Assembly: GCA_030152865.1 (NCBI GenBank)
Contig: JASLIW010000085.1
Coordinates: forward strand, 1-26,546
Reading direction: 5' to 3'
DNA length: 26,546 nt
Source of the DNA: Bacteroides sp.
Lineage (GTDB): Bacteria > Bacteroidota > Bacteroidia > Bacteroidales > Bacteroidaceae
Shown piece by piece: positions 16,471 to 24,522 of the stretch. The first letter of the stretch is position 1, and every line of letters begins with the position of its first letter. The notes under the pieces were generated by a model that saw only the letters and a list, made by a program, of their open reading frames with translations, was not told where the DNA came from and did not search any database. The position numbers and the translations under genes were made by a program.

Positions 16471-18033
16471 TTAAAAGCCATTTAACGAGAGTGCGTTTGT
16501 ATCTTGGTATTGTTCTTGCAGCTTAACAAGCTCTTCTTTCAGCTGCTGAGTGATTTCTTCCATACCAGGCTGCCCAAAAAGATTATTCATTTCGGAGGGA
16601 TCTTCTTGTAAGTCGAATAACTCCCAACTATCGATATCATTGTAAAAGTGTATGAGCTTATAGCGCTCAGTTCTAACTCCATAATGGCGCTTGACAGCAT
16701 GTTCTGCAGGGTACTCGTAGAAATGATAGTAGAGTGATTTCCTCCAATTACTAGGTTCTTCTCCTTGGAGTAGAGCTAAGAATGATTCACCTTGTATATC
16801 TTCAGGAATACTTACTCCAGCTAAATCTAGAAAGGTGGGAGCGTAATCTATGTTTTGTACCATTTGATAAATGTCGCCACGTTTCTTAAATTCCTTAGGT
16901 AGATGCATAATAAGCGGTGTACGCATAGATTCTTCATACATAAATCGTTTGTCGAACCATCCATGCTCGCCCATATAGAAGCCTTGATCTGATGTGTACA
17001 CTACGAGCGTATTATCCATAAGTCCCTGTTCTTCCAGGTAGTCTAGAACTCTTCCAACATTGTCATCCAAAGATTTTACAGTTTTCATATAATCTCTCAT
17101 GTATCGTTGGAACTTCCAGTTTGCTAAGTCCTTTCCTGTTAGATTTTGGTTGTAAAACTCTTCTATAATTGGATCATAGAAGGCATCCCACTCTTTGCGC
17201 TGTTCTGCGGTCATACGATTTAAGAAGTACTGGTAAAGGCCTTTTAGACGGCTTTGTTTATCCGCACGTATCATTTTGAGATCATAGATTAGATCCATAT
17301 CCTTTTCAATACTCATCTCTTGGCTAGCAGCTGCTTTACGGCCTTCGTAGTTGTCATAGAAATTGTCAGGCAAAGGGAAGGTTTTATTCTCGTATAAAGG
17401 GAGATCTTTTAGATCTGCCATCCAGTTTCGATGTATTGCTTTGTGGTGAATAAAAAGAGCAAAAGGTTTTGATACATCTCTTTGATTTTTCATCCAGTCT
17501 AAGCCCATATCTGTTATGATATTAGTTATATACCCCTGTTTCTGAATAGTGTCATTATTCATCGTAATGAAATCAGGGTTGTAGTAATCTCCTTGACCTG
17601 GTACAATCTCCCAATAACTAAAGCCAGTAGGTAAACTTTCCAAATGCCACTTACCCACAAGTGCTGTTTGATACCCAGCTTCTTGCAATAGTTTAGGCAT
17701 AGTTTGTTGTGAACCGTCAAATACACAGTTCGTGTTGTCTGTAAACCCATTTGCATGGCTGTGCTTACCTGTGATCATACAAGCTCGACTAGGTCCACTG
17801 AGTGAGTTTGCTACAAAGCTATTCGTAAATCGAACCCCATCATTAGCTATGCGATCCAAGTTTGGTGTTTCCATATAACGTGTATCATAGCAACTCATCA
17901 TTTGAGCTGTATGATCATCTGTCATAATGTATACAATATTGTAAGGTTTTTCATTTTCTTTTTTGTCCGTGCAAGAACCAAGCAGAGATGCTCCAACTAA
18001 TGTGAAAAATGCAGTAGGGTAGTGTGGTTTCAT
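16471..18033 (-). CDS. Sulfatase lipoprotein, serine-type
   Basis: 520-residue arylsulfatase-family (S1) enzyme that removes sulfate esters from glycans. The N-terminus has a hydrophobic segment and lipobox LGSC with C21, so it is an exported lipoprotein. The metal-binding pair DD is at 39-40, and the modification motif S79-G-P-S-R83 carries serine instead of cysteine at the formylglycine position, followed by TGKH (K90, H91). Further on are VGKWHLE, HHKAIHRNW and YTSDQGFYMGEHGWFDKR. The overall sequence resembles N-acetylglucosamine-6-sulfatase-type members, but the substrate class is inference. It needs an anaerobic sulfatase-maturating radical-SAM enzyme, which is not in this window. It is monocistronic, with terminators on both sides. 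Confidence 0.92.
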   Translation of the reverse strand: MKPHYPTAFFTLVGASLLGSCTDKKENEKPYNIVYIMTDDHTAQMMSCYDTRYMETPNLDRIANDGVRFTNSFVANSLSGPSRACMITGKHSHANGFTDNTNCVFDGSQQTMPKLLQEAGYQTALVGKWHLESLPTGFSYWEIVPGQGDYYNPDFITMNNDTIQKQGYITNIITDMGLDWMKNQRDVSKPFALFIHHKAIHRNWMADLKDLPLYENKTFPLPDNFYDNYEGRKAAASQEMSIEKDMDLIYDLKMIRADKQSRLKGLYQYFLNRMTAEQRKEWDAFYDPIIEEFYNQNLTGKDLANWKFQRYMRDYMKTVKSLDDNVGRVLDYLEEQGLMDNTLVVYTSDQGFYMGEHGWFDKRFMYEESMRTPLIMHLPKEFKKRGDIYQMVQNIDYAPTFLDLAGVSIPEDIQGESFLALLQGEEPSNWRKSLYYHFYEYPAEHAVKRHYGVRTERYKLIHFYNDIDSWELFDLQEDPSEMNNLFGQPGMEEITQQLKEELVKLQEQYQDTNALSLNGF

Positions 18034-18058
18034 ATTAAAGATTTCAATTTGTATTGAT

Positions 18059-18081
18059 TAGCTTATTTTATTCATAAGCTA
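18059..18081 (-). repeat. Inverted repeat in the sulfatase leader
   Basis: 8-bp perfect arms TAGCTTAT and ATAAGCTA with a 7-nt spacer, 26 nt before the sulfatase ATG. It would form a hairpin in the 5' leader or could be an operator. No T run follows. Confidence 0.45.
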
Positions 18082-18095
18082 GGTCTAATGAGTAA

Positions 18096-18117
18096 ATATA
18101 AAATATATATTTTATAT
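18096..18117. repeat. 22-bp perfect A/T palindrome upstream of the sulfatase gene
   Basis: The whole 22-nt stretch equals its own reverse complement and contains only A and T, with centre at 18106/18107, 63 nt before the sulfatase ATG. It could be an operator or an AT-rich promoter element. No TAnnTTTG box was found for this gene. Low sequence complexity raises the chance of coincidence. Confidence 0.5.
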
Positions 18118-18150
18118 CCTATCTTATTTTAGCTGAATTTACATAAATAC

Positions 18151-18187
18151 AAAAGGCTTGAATTACAAATAGTTATTCAAGCCTTTT
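18151..18187 (-). terminator. Terminator after the DUF4270 gene
   Basis: 13-bp perfect stem AAAAGGCTTGAAT/ATTCAAGCCTTTT with an 11-nt loop, 46 nt beyond the DUF4270 stop; on the minus strand it ends in CCTTTTGTATTT. It separates the DUF4270 unit from the sulfatase gene. Confidence 0.8.
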
Positions 18188-18233
18188 TATGCTGTATAAT
18201 ACACGATCAAGTGATTAAATATCTAGAGCTATC

Positions 18234-19730
18234 TTACTCATTAAAAGAGGTGTATATGACTTCTAAATCGATAGGAGTTCCCCCTTGCTCCACATCACCT
18301 CCTTTGAGGCGTGCATATTCTGGCTTGAGGTTATGTCTGATATTGATGACTACGAGCTGTGGACGACCCCAATAGTCGCTCTCCATCATAGTATCTAGTG
18401 TAACAGGGATTAAAACAACCTTATCCCACTCATTATCTTTAATCCATTGCTCTTCATTCCAATCTTGACCAGCTTCTTCTTGTGCCTCCTTTTTCTCTGC
18501 TACTAGTGTGTTTATTAACCTTGAAATGTTAGGGAAGATATATTGCCCCTTACTATTCATATTGGTCACATATGAAGTTATATTATCATTAATCTCGTTA
18601 GCTTCAAAGAAAGATATCATCTTTGATTTTCGAACCAGTAGGAGAGTCCCTGGCTTATCCATTGGAAACTCTGTATCTTGTTTGTTGAGATAAGAGTCAA
18701 GTTTGAGTTTTACCGAGTGAATCGTATCATTCTTTACCTCCTCATCTGCTAAGATATCTTTAATAGGTAAAGTCACTTCAGTAAATACACCCGCTGGAGA
18801 TTTGAGGTATGTATGTTCTTTTTCAGCCACACGCTCAGCTAGCTTTTCAGGAGAGGTAGTTAGCTTATTTAGCTGGTAAACTTCCTTAGTACCAACAAAA
18901 CTCATAACACCCATAGCTGTAGAGTCATTGCCGTTTACCATCTCCATTTTGTTGCCAATACTATCTAAGACAAAGTATTCAAATTTAATATTTAAAGCTA
19001 CCTGATCCACATAAAGTATTGTCCCTGAACCTTCGTCACACTCTGCATAAACGCCCTTGAAAACATTTTCTATAAAGGCCTGATTGTTATCAAAGTATTC
19101 TGGATGTTCTCGGTTCTTTCTTAAAATCTCATCTCCAATTTCTTTGGGTAGAGACACTCTGATTTGAGGTTCGTAATAAGGAGTTTGTTTGATCGAGTCA
19201 CTAACACCTAAGTCAGCAGCTGTAAACGCAGCCTCACCTATAAATCCTGTGTTCCTATCAAAGTAATAGGCTTCATCCAAGTCAGTATAATGAATACTTG
19301 GGTCGTCTTCCACTACTTTGTTAAGCTCAAAAATATTCAAGTGCATAGGAGCAATTGAATCGCCAAAGAACTTATTATAAGTGAGTACAAGCTCTGTAGA
19401 GACGGTTGTGTCATCAACCATTAGACCTTCTTTAGTCGCTTCATCATAGACAGCGGGGAAACGCAAGCTGTCCAAACAGTTTAACTGTACTAGGAAGTTT
19501 GCGTCGTAGGTGCCAAAGAGATCTTCTTTAAATCTTCCTATATAGGCTGTATCTGTGCGAGCATACACTCTATCAGCTAGAATAGAACGAGTTGTAACCC
19601 CATAAGATTTACTTGTTACTTCAATCTTGTCTTCAGATGGAAGCATATCTAAACCTAGGCTTTCTGTAGTGTCATCGCAGCTATAGAAAGAAAGAGCTAG
19701 TAGAATAGCCCAAAAGTATCTTACTTTCAT
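18234..19730 (-). CDS. DUF4270 lipoprotein
   Basis: 498-residue predicted surface or periplasmic lipoprotein. The N-terminus MKVRYFWAILLALSFYSC ends in a lipobox with C18, followed by DDTTESLGLDMLPSEDKI, which matches the start of the DUF4270 family (an acidic stretch and a G...LP motif after the lipid cysteine). The remainder is rich in beta-type segments with many Asp, Thr and Tyr and no catalytic motif that I recognise. It lies 18 bp after the GT5-like gene on the same strand, so they form a unit; this pairing next to panC is, from memory, common in Bacteroidales. Function unknown. Confidence 0.85.
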   Translation of the reverse strand: MKVRYFWAILLALSFYSCDDTTESLGLDMLPSEDKIEVTSKSYGVTTRSILADRVYARTDTAYIGRFKEDLFGTYDANFLVQLNCLDSLRFPAVYDEATKEGLMVDDTTVSTELVLTYNKFFGDSIAPMHLNIFELNKVVEDDPSIHYTDLDEAYYFDRNTGFIGEAAFTAADLGVSDSIKQTPYYEPQIRVSLPKEIGDEILRKNREHPEYFDNNQAFIENVFKGVYAECDEGSGTILYVDQVALNIKFEYFVLDSIGNKMEMVNGNDSTAMGVMSFVGTKEVYQLNKLTTSPEKLAERVAEKEHTYLKSPAGVFTEVTLPIKDILADEEVKNDTIHSVKLKLDSYLNKQDTEFPMDKPGTLLLVRKSKMISFFEANEINDNITSYVTNMNSKGQYIFPNISRLINTLVAEKKEAQEEAGQDWNEEQWIKDNEWDKVVLIPVTLDTMMESDYWGRPQLVVINIRHNLKPEYARLKGGDVEQGGTPIDLEVIYTSFNE

Positions 19731-19748
19731 TATCGATTATCTGATTTG

Positions 19749-20588
19749 TTATTTTGTTTCAGATTCCCATACTTTATCATAGAATGCATTGAATGCATCG
19801 GTATAATCTGCAGGCTCTGTTCCTTGGTAGTCTAAGATTAATTTGCCAGATTGACGAGCATATTCCATTACTTCTTCATTTACAGATTCACTGTTTTGGA
19901 TTACACCATCCGAGTGATCAATAGCAAATTTCATTAATGAAACATAGTCAATAGGACCATCATTCAGTGACTTTAAGTCTTCTTGATCGATACCTTTAAG
20001 AATTAATTTCTCCTTAAAGTCAGCATCAAACTTTTCTTTAAACTCAAAGTCCTCACCGTAAATAGAAAGAACAATTTTTGATTCTCTAAATGAAGGTTCT
20101 TCTCTAAACGCTTTTTTGATGTATAGTGGAGCCAGAGCACTCATCCAACCGTGGCAATGAACAATTTCTGGAGACCAGCGAAGCTTCTTAACAGTTTCAA
20201 GTACTCCACGTGCGTAGAAAATAGCTCTTGCATCATTATCTGTGTACTCTTTTCCTTCTTTATCTTTGGTCAGCTTACGCTTTTTAAAGAATTCATCATT
20301 ATCAATAAAGTACACCTGCATACGTGCAGGTTGAATAGATGCAACTTTTATGATGAGAGGATGGTCAGTGTCATTGATGATAAGGTTCATACCCGAAAGA
20401 CGAATAACTTCGTGGAGCTGATTTCTACGCTCGTTAATCGTACCCCATTTGGGCATGAAAGTTCTGATTTCTCTTCCTGTTTCTTGAACTGCTTGTGGAA
20501 GGTTTCTACCTACCAAAGACATTTCTGTCTTAGGCACAAAGGGAGAGATTTCTTGTGTGATAAATAAAATTTTTTCTGCCTTACTCAT
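19749..20588 (-). CDS. Short GT5-like (glycogen/starch synthase N-domain) protein
   Basis: 279 residues matching only the N-terminal Rossmann domain of GT5 glycogen synthases: KILFITQEISPFVPK at the start, then EIVHCHGWMSALAPLYIKKA (142-161). The C-terminal domain with the catalytic Glu and nucleotide-sugar site is absent; normal enzymes are about 480 residues. Two N-domain signatures are changed: the KxGGL loop is K20-TEMS, and the HDWHT motif is HGWMS (146-150). The start is the ATG at 20588; the frame extends 50 codons further upstream, but through the promoter box at 20617. Followed by the DUF4270 gene. Genuine glycogen synthase activity is doubtful; databases may still call it glycogen synthase. 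Confidence 0.8.
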   Translation of the reverse strand: MSKAEKILFITQEISPFVPKTEMSLVGRNLPQAVQETGREIRTFMPKWGTINERRNQLHEVIRLSGMNLIINDTDHPLIIKVASIQPARMQVYFIDNDEFFKKRKLTKDKEGKEYTDNDARAIFYARGVLETVKKLRWSPEIVHCHGWMSALAPLYIKKAFREEPSFRESKIVLSIYGEDFEFKEKFDADFKEKLILKGIDQEDLKSLNDGPIDYVSLMKFAIDHSDGVIQNSESVNEEVMEYARQSGKLILDYQGTEPADYTDAFNAFYDKVWESETK

Positions 20589-20616
20589 TTTTATAATATT
20601 CTCAATTAGATACAAG

Positions 20617-20624
20617 CAAAGATA
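20617..20624 (-). promoter_or_regulatory. -7 promoter box for the GT5-like/DUF4270 unit
   Basis: On the minus strand TATCTTTG, exact TAnnTTTG match, 28 nt before the ATG at 20588. It lies inside the longer open frame and so argues for the shorter protein. Confidence 0.6.
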
Positions 20625-20713
20625 CGAAAAAAATAGCAAGAAATGAAAAGTGTAACTTGCTATAATTGATTTTATTATTGTCTCAGCCCTTAATCTGTGC
20701 ATTCCTCTCTCAC

Positions 20714-20744
20714 CAATAAAACGGGAATCAGCCAACAATAAAAC
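20714..20744. repeat. Direct repeat in the GT5-like/panC divergent region
   Basis: Two copies of CAATAAAAC (20714-20722 and 20736-20744), 22 bp apart from start to start, about two helical turns. They lie between divergent genes and may be regulator sites. The remainder of 20589-20818 shows no gene; a near-match -7 box, TTATTTTG at 20779-20786, lies 32 nt before panC. Confidence 0.35.
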
Positions 20745-20818
20745 AGTCGATACCCTTCATTATCTCGTAAATTATCTATTATTTTGCAGCAACTAAACAG
20801 GTCTATGATCATTTTATT

Positions 20819-21670
20819 ATGAAAATAATCCATACCGTTAAGGAACTACAAAGTGAGCTAGCAGCTTATCGAAACTCTAATCAATCCATAGGTTTGGTTC
20901 CTACTATGGGCGCGCTGCATGCTGGGCATGTATCTTTAGTTCAAAAAAGTGTAGCAGACAATGAAGTGACTGTAGTGAGTGTTTTTGTTAATCCCACTCA
21001 GTTTAATGACAAAAATGACTTGGCTAAATACCCACGAACCCTAGAACAGGATTGTCAGCTTTTAGAAACACAGGGTGCTACGATTGTATTTACTCCCTCA
21101 GAGTCCGAAATGTATCCTGAGCCAGATACACGTGTATTTAGCTACCCCCCTCTAGATACTGTAATGGAAGGAGAGTTTAGACCAGGGCACTTTAATGGTG
21201 TTTGCCAGATTGTCAGCAAATTATTTGCCTTTGTCCTCCCTGATCGTGTTTATTTCGGCGAAAAAGACTTCCAGCAGCTAGCCATTGTACGTAGAATGGC
21301 ACAGGATTTATTTCCCAAGCTCGAGGTCATAGGTTGTCCGATTGTCCGTGAAACAGATGGTTTGGCCCTAAGTAGTAGAAATGCACGTCTTAGCGCCGCT
21401 GAGAGAAAAGAGGCTTTGACCATTTCAAAAGTACTCTTTGCTAGTGTTGATTATGCTAAAAATCACAGTGTAAAAGAGACAATAAAATCTGTCGTCCAAG
21501 GCATAGCTGCCAATCCTGCTTTGGAACTAGAATACTTTGAGCTGGTAGATGGCAATACGCTCCAAGCTATTCAAGACTGGAAGGATACAGATTATGCTGT
21601 AGGCTGTATTACCGTTTACTGTGGCGCCGATCGTGTGCGTCTTATTGATCACATCACTTATAAGAAATAG
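20819..21670 (+). CDS. panC: Pantoate-beta-alanine ligase (pantothenate synthetase)
   Basis: 283-residue cytoplasmic enzyme that joins pantoate and beta-alanine with ATP to give pantothenate, the precursor of coenzyme A. It shows the nucleotidyltransferase signature VPTMGALHAGH (28-37, with H34 and H37), VFVNPTQF (about 55-62), FGEKDFQQL, and the late LSSRNARLS (S185-S186-R187-N188) that closes over the active site. The length is that of the family. The ATG at 20819 is the first in frame. panD begins 5 bp after its stop, so substrate supply and ligation are encoded together. Confidence 0.97.
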   Translation: MKIIHTVKELQSELAAYRNSNQSIGLVPTMGALHAGHVSLVQKSVADNEVTVVSVFVNPTQFNDKNDLAKYPRTLEQDCQLLETQGATIVFTPSESEMYPEPDTRVFSYPPLDTVMEGEFRPGHFNGVCQIVSKLFAFVLPDRVYFGEKDFQQLAIVRRMAQDLFPKLEVIGCPIVRETDGLALSSRNARLSAAERKEALTISKVLFASVDYAKNHSVKETIKSVVQGIAANPALELEYFELVDGNTLQAIQDWKDTDYAVGCITVYCGADRVRLIDHITYKK

Positions 21671-21675
21671 TTGGC

Positions 21676-22023
21676 ATGTATATAGAACGTTTGAAATCCA
21701 AAATACACTGTGTACGAGTAACTGATGCTAATCTTAATTACATTGGTAGCATCACTATCGATGAAGCCTTAATGGAGGCAGCAAACATCATAGAAGGAGA
21801 AAAAGTACAGATTGTTGATAATAACAATGGAGAACGCTTTGAAACGTACGTCATCAAAGGAGAGCGTGGAAGTGGTTGCATCTGCTTGAATGGAGCTGCA
21901 GCCCGGAAAGTACAAGTAGATGATATCATCATTATCATCTCTTATGGACTGATGGACTTTGAGGAAGCTAAGGTCTTTGAACCTACTGTCATCTTCCCTA
22001 AACACCCAGATAATAGCTTGTAA
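21676..22023 (+). CDS. panD: Aspartate 1-decarboxylase, pyruvoyl type
   Basis: 115-residue proenzyme that decarboxylates L-aspartate to beta-alanine for PanC. The self-cleavage site is present at the usual place: Y22-I-G24-S25-I, where Ser25 becomes the pyruvoyl group. The N-terminal K9 and H11 of the beta subunit and the later GERGSGCICLNGAAAR segment (active-site region) fit the family. The ATG at 21676 lies 5 bp after panC. A bidirectional terminator follows at 22076-22104. Confidence 0.97.
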   Translation: MYIERLKSKIHCVRVTDANLNYIGSITIDEALMEAANIIEGEKVQIVDNNNGERFETYVIKGERGSGCICLNGAAARKVQVDDIIIIISYGLMDFEEAKVFEPTVIFPKHPDNSL

Positions 22024-22075
22024 GCGTTCATTAGTAAGCACAACTCAACAGTTAGCCCTAAGCTTTCAATAAATA

Positions 22076-22104
22076 AAGGTCGGTTACTTGATGTAACCGA
22101 CCTT
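22076..22104. terminator. Bidirectional terminator between panD and the NfnSL-type gene
   Basis: 12-bp perfect stem AAGGTCGGTTAC/GTAACCGACCTT with loop TTGAT. On the plus strand it is followed by CTTTTG, and on the minus strand the stem ends in CCTTTATTT. It lies between two converging genes and can serve both. Confidence 0.88.
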
Positions 22105-22130
22105 CTTTTGTCTTTATACTAAGGGAGTGA

Positions 22131-24497
22131 TTAGTTTGCTCCTTGTAATTGCTCATCCATAGCTGCTGCTGCATTTCTACCATCACCCATGGCCAAAATA
22201 ACAGTAGCTCCTCCACGCACAATGTCGCCACCTGCATAGATAGTAGGGATAGAAGACTGCATCTTATCATTAACCTTAATGGTGTTCTTCCAACCTAATT
22301 CTAAGCCTTTGATAGAGGTAGGAACAATAGGGTTAGGTGATACACCCACACTGACTACAGCCATATCGATGTCGATTGTTTTAGTAGCACCTTCAATGGC
22401 CACAGGGCGTCTACGACCCGATTCGTCAGGTTCACCCAGTTCCATCTCTTGGAGAATAACCTGTTTTACCTTTCCTTGTTCATCGGCAATATACTCGATA
22501 GGATTGTGCAGAGTAAGGAATTCGATACCCTCGGCTTTTGCGTGATGTACCTCTTCCAAACGAGCAGGCATCTCTTCTTCCGAGCGTCTGTAAATAATCA
22601 TGGCTTTTTCAGCTCCAAGTCTTTTAGCAGTACGTACGGAGTCCATGGCTGTGTTACCACCACCAATGACAGCTACACGCTTACCCATTGTTACAGGAGT
22701 ATCAGACTCAGGATTAGCCGCATCCATCAAGTTGACACGAGTCAAATACTCATTAGATGACATAATATTGATGGAGTTTTCGCCAGGAATACCCATGAAG
22801 TTAGGAAGTCCAGCTCCAGAGGCCACAAAAATGCCTTTGTAACCAGCATCTTCGAGCTGTTCTACAGAAATAGTCTTACCAACAATACAGTCTACCTTAA
22901 ACTCAACACCTATCTTTTCAAGGTTCTTGATTTCTACATCGACTATCTCGCTAGGCAAACGGAATTCAGGAATACCGTATTTAAGTACACCACCTACTTC
23001 ATGAAGAGCCTCATACACAGTTACTGAGTAACCTTTCTTGGCCATATCACCAGCAAAGGCAAGACCTGCAGGACCTGAACCAATTACAGCCACTTTAATG
23101 CCATTTTTCTGAGCTACTTCGGGTACTGAAATCTGTCCACTTTCTCTTTCATAGTCAGCAGCAAAACGTTCTAGGTATCCGATAGCTACAGCTGGTTTAC
23201 CCATCTTTAAGTGGATACACTGTGCCTCACATTGTTTCTCCTGAGGACAAACACGTCCACACACAGCTGGTAGAGCGCTAGTTTCTTTTAATGTTTTAGC
23301 AGCTTCACCAAATTCACCAATTTCGATATGCTTAATAAATCTTGGAATATCAATACTTACTGGGCAGCCTGTAACACAGCCTGGGTTATTACAATCCAGA
23401 CAGCGTTGAGCTTCTTGTTGAGCTTGTTCAATAGTTAGCCCTTGGTTCACTTCTTCAATAAGACTTGTAGCACGGTACACCGGGTCTAGCTCGTTCATTT
23501 TGCAACGTTCTATCTGTGTACGTTCTTTGGGCTTCATAGCCTTACGTAGTTGCAAGCGCCATGCTGCATTTCTCGACTTATCCTCACCAGCAGATTTAAT
23601 ATCAGATTGCTTAATCTCACTCTCATCTACTAGCTCATGAGCTTTGTCTTTAGCCTTATTAGCAGCAGATTCAGCCTTACAGTTGATGTTGTCCTCTAAT
23701 TTTTTAGCCTCAATAGACTTAAATGCACCCATTCTCTTGAGCATCTCATCGAAGTCCACCTTATGGCCATCAAACTCAGGACCGTCTACGCATACAAATT
23801 TAGTTTTGCCATCTACTGTTATACGGCAAGCCCCGCACATTCCTGTACCATCAACCATAATCGTATTTAAGGATACGATCGTTGGGATCTTATATTGTTT
23901 AGTGAGTTGGCATACAAACTTCATCATGATAGCTGGTCCAATCGCAAAACATTGGTCCACCTGCTCTCTCTGTAAAACCTCTTCTACACCTACAGTAACC
24001 AAACCTTTTTTACCGTACGAGCCGTCATCAGTCATGATAATCACCTCATCTGAGTTAGCTCTGATGTCATCTTCTAGGATAATAAGATCTTTTGATCTAC
24101 CCGCTATAACTGAGATAACACGATTGCCAGCAGCTTTGAGTGCAGTAACAATAGGAAGCATAGGTGCCATACCTACACCACCACCAGCGCACACTACCGT
24201 ACCAAAATTCTTGATATCGGTTGCCTGACCTAGAGGACCAACCACGTCAGTAACGTATTCGCCCACATTTAAGTCGCATAGGCGTGCAGAAGAGAGACCT
24301 ACTCGCTGCACAACTAAAGTGATAGTACCTTTTTTAAGGTCAGCACCAGCAATAGTTAGAGGCATACGTTCGCCCTTTTCTCCTACTCTTACAATAACGA
24401 AGTGTCCTGGTTTTCTGGATTTCGCGATGAGAGGTGCTTCCACCTCTATTCGATACACGCGCTCAGAAAACTTTTCTTTGCTAATAATTTTGTTCAT
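22131..24497 (-). CDS. Fused NfnSL-type oxidoreductase (DHODB-type FNR + glutamate-synthase-like)
   Basis: 788-residue fusion. Residues 1 to about 258 form a ferredoxin-reductase-like unit: MPLTIAGAD (flavin), CAGGGVGMAPMLP (103-115, NAD), and a [2Fe-2S] site D216-GTGMC221-GAC224...C236. A charged linker (about 260-320, Ala/Lys/Glu/Asp-rich) follows. The second half resembles the glutamate synthase small subunit: cysteines C366, C369, C374, C378 and C413, C417, C423, C427 for two [4Fe-4S] clusters, FAD motif GSGPAG (473-478), NADPH motif GGGNTA (612-617), and AGGDIVRGG near the end. This matches NfnS plus NfnL, the electron-bifurcating NADH/ferredoxin:NADP+ oxidoreductase. Databases often name it bifunctional DHOD B subunit/glutamate synthase. 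Bifurcation is inferred. Confidence 0.9.
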   Translation of the reverse strand: MNKIISKEKFSERVYRIEVEAPLIAKSRKPGHFVIVRVGEKGERMPLTIAGADLKKGTITLVVQRVGLSSARLCDLNVGEYVTDVVGPLGQATDIKNFGTVVCAGGGVGMAPMLPIVTALKAAGNRVISVIAGRSKDLIILEDDIRANSDEVIIMTDDGSYGKKGLVTVGVEEVLQREQVDQCFAIGPAIMMKFVCQLTKQYKIPTIVSLNTIMVDGTGMCGACRITVDGKTKFVCVDGPEFDGHKVDFDEMLKRMGAFKSIEAKKLEDNINCKAESAANKAKDKAHELVDESEIKQSDIKSAGEDKSRNAAWRLQLRKAMKPKERTQIERCKMNELDPVYRATSLIEEVNQGLTIEQAQQEAQRCLDCNNPGCVTGCPVSIDIPRFIKHIEIGEFGEAAKTLKETSALPAVCGRVCPQEKQCEAQCIHLKMGKPAVAIGYLERFAADYERESGQISVPEVAQKNGIKVAVIGSGPAGLAFAGDMAKKGYSVTVYEALHEVGGVLKYGIPEFRLPSEIVDVEIKNLEKIGVEFKVDCIVGKTISVEQLEDAGYKGIFVASGAGLPNFMGIPGENSINIMSSNEYLTRVNLMDAANPESDTPVTMGKRVAVIGGGNTAMDSVRTAKRLGAEKAMIIYRRSEEEMPARLEEVHHAKAEGIEFLTLHNPIEYIADEQGKVKQVILQEMELGEPDESGRRRPVAIEGATKTIDIDMAVVSVGVSPNPIVPTSIKGLELGWKNTIKVNDKMQSSIPTIYAGGDIVRGGATVILAMGDGRNAAAAMDEQLQGAN

Positions 24498-24522
24498 GTT
24501 CTTGTCTTTCTATATCTACTTT

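Noticed and set aside
11532..18033. Sulfatase as a substrate of the nearby Tat system
   Set aside because: Its signal has a lipobox but no twin arginine (MKPHYP start), so Sec-dependent lipoprotein export is more likely.
20151..20567. Plus-strand frame of 138 codons opposite the GT5-like gene
   Set aside because: Fully antisense to a conserved gene, with no domain and no start signal.
20589..20738. 50-codon N-terminal extension of the GT5-like protein
   Set aside because: It crosses an exact TATCTTTG promoter box, and the conserved domain starts right at the ATG of 20588.
23644..24228. Plus-strand frame of 194 codons opposite the NfnSL-type gene
   Set aside because: Antisense to the conserved flavin and iron-sulfur domains; low-complexity Ser/Thr/Pro peptide typical of a shadow frame.
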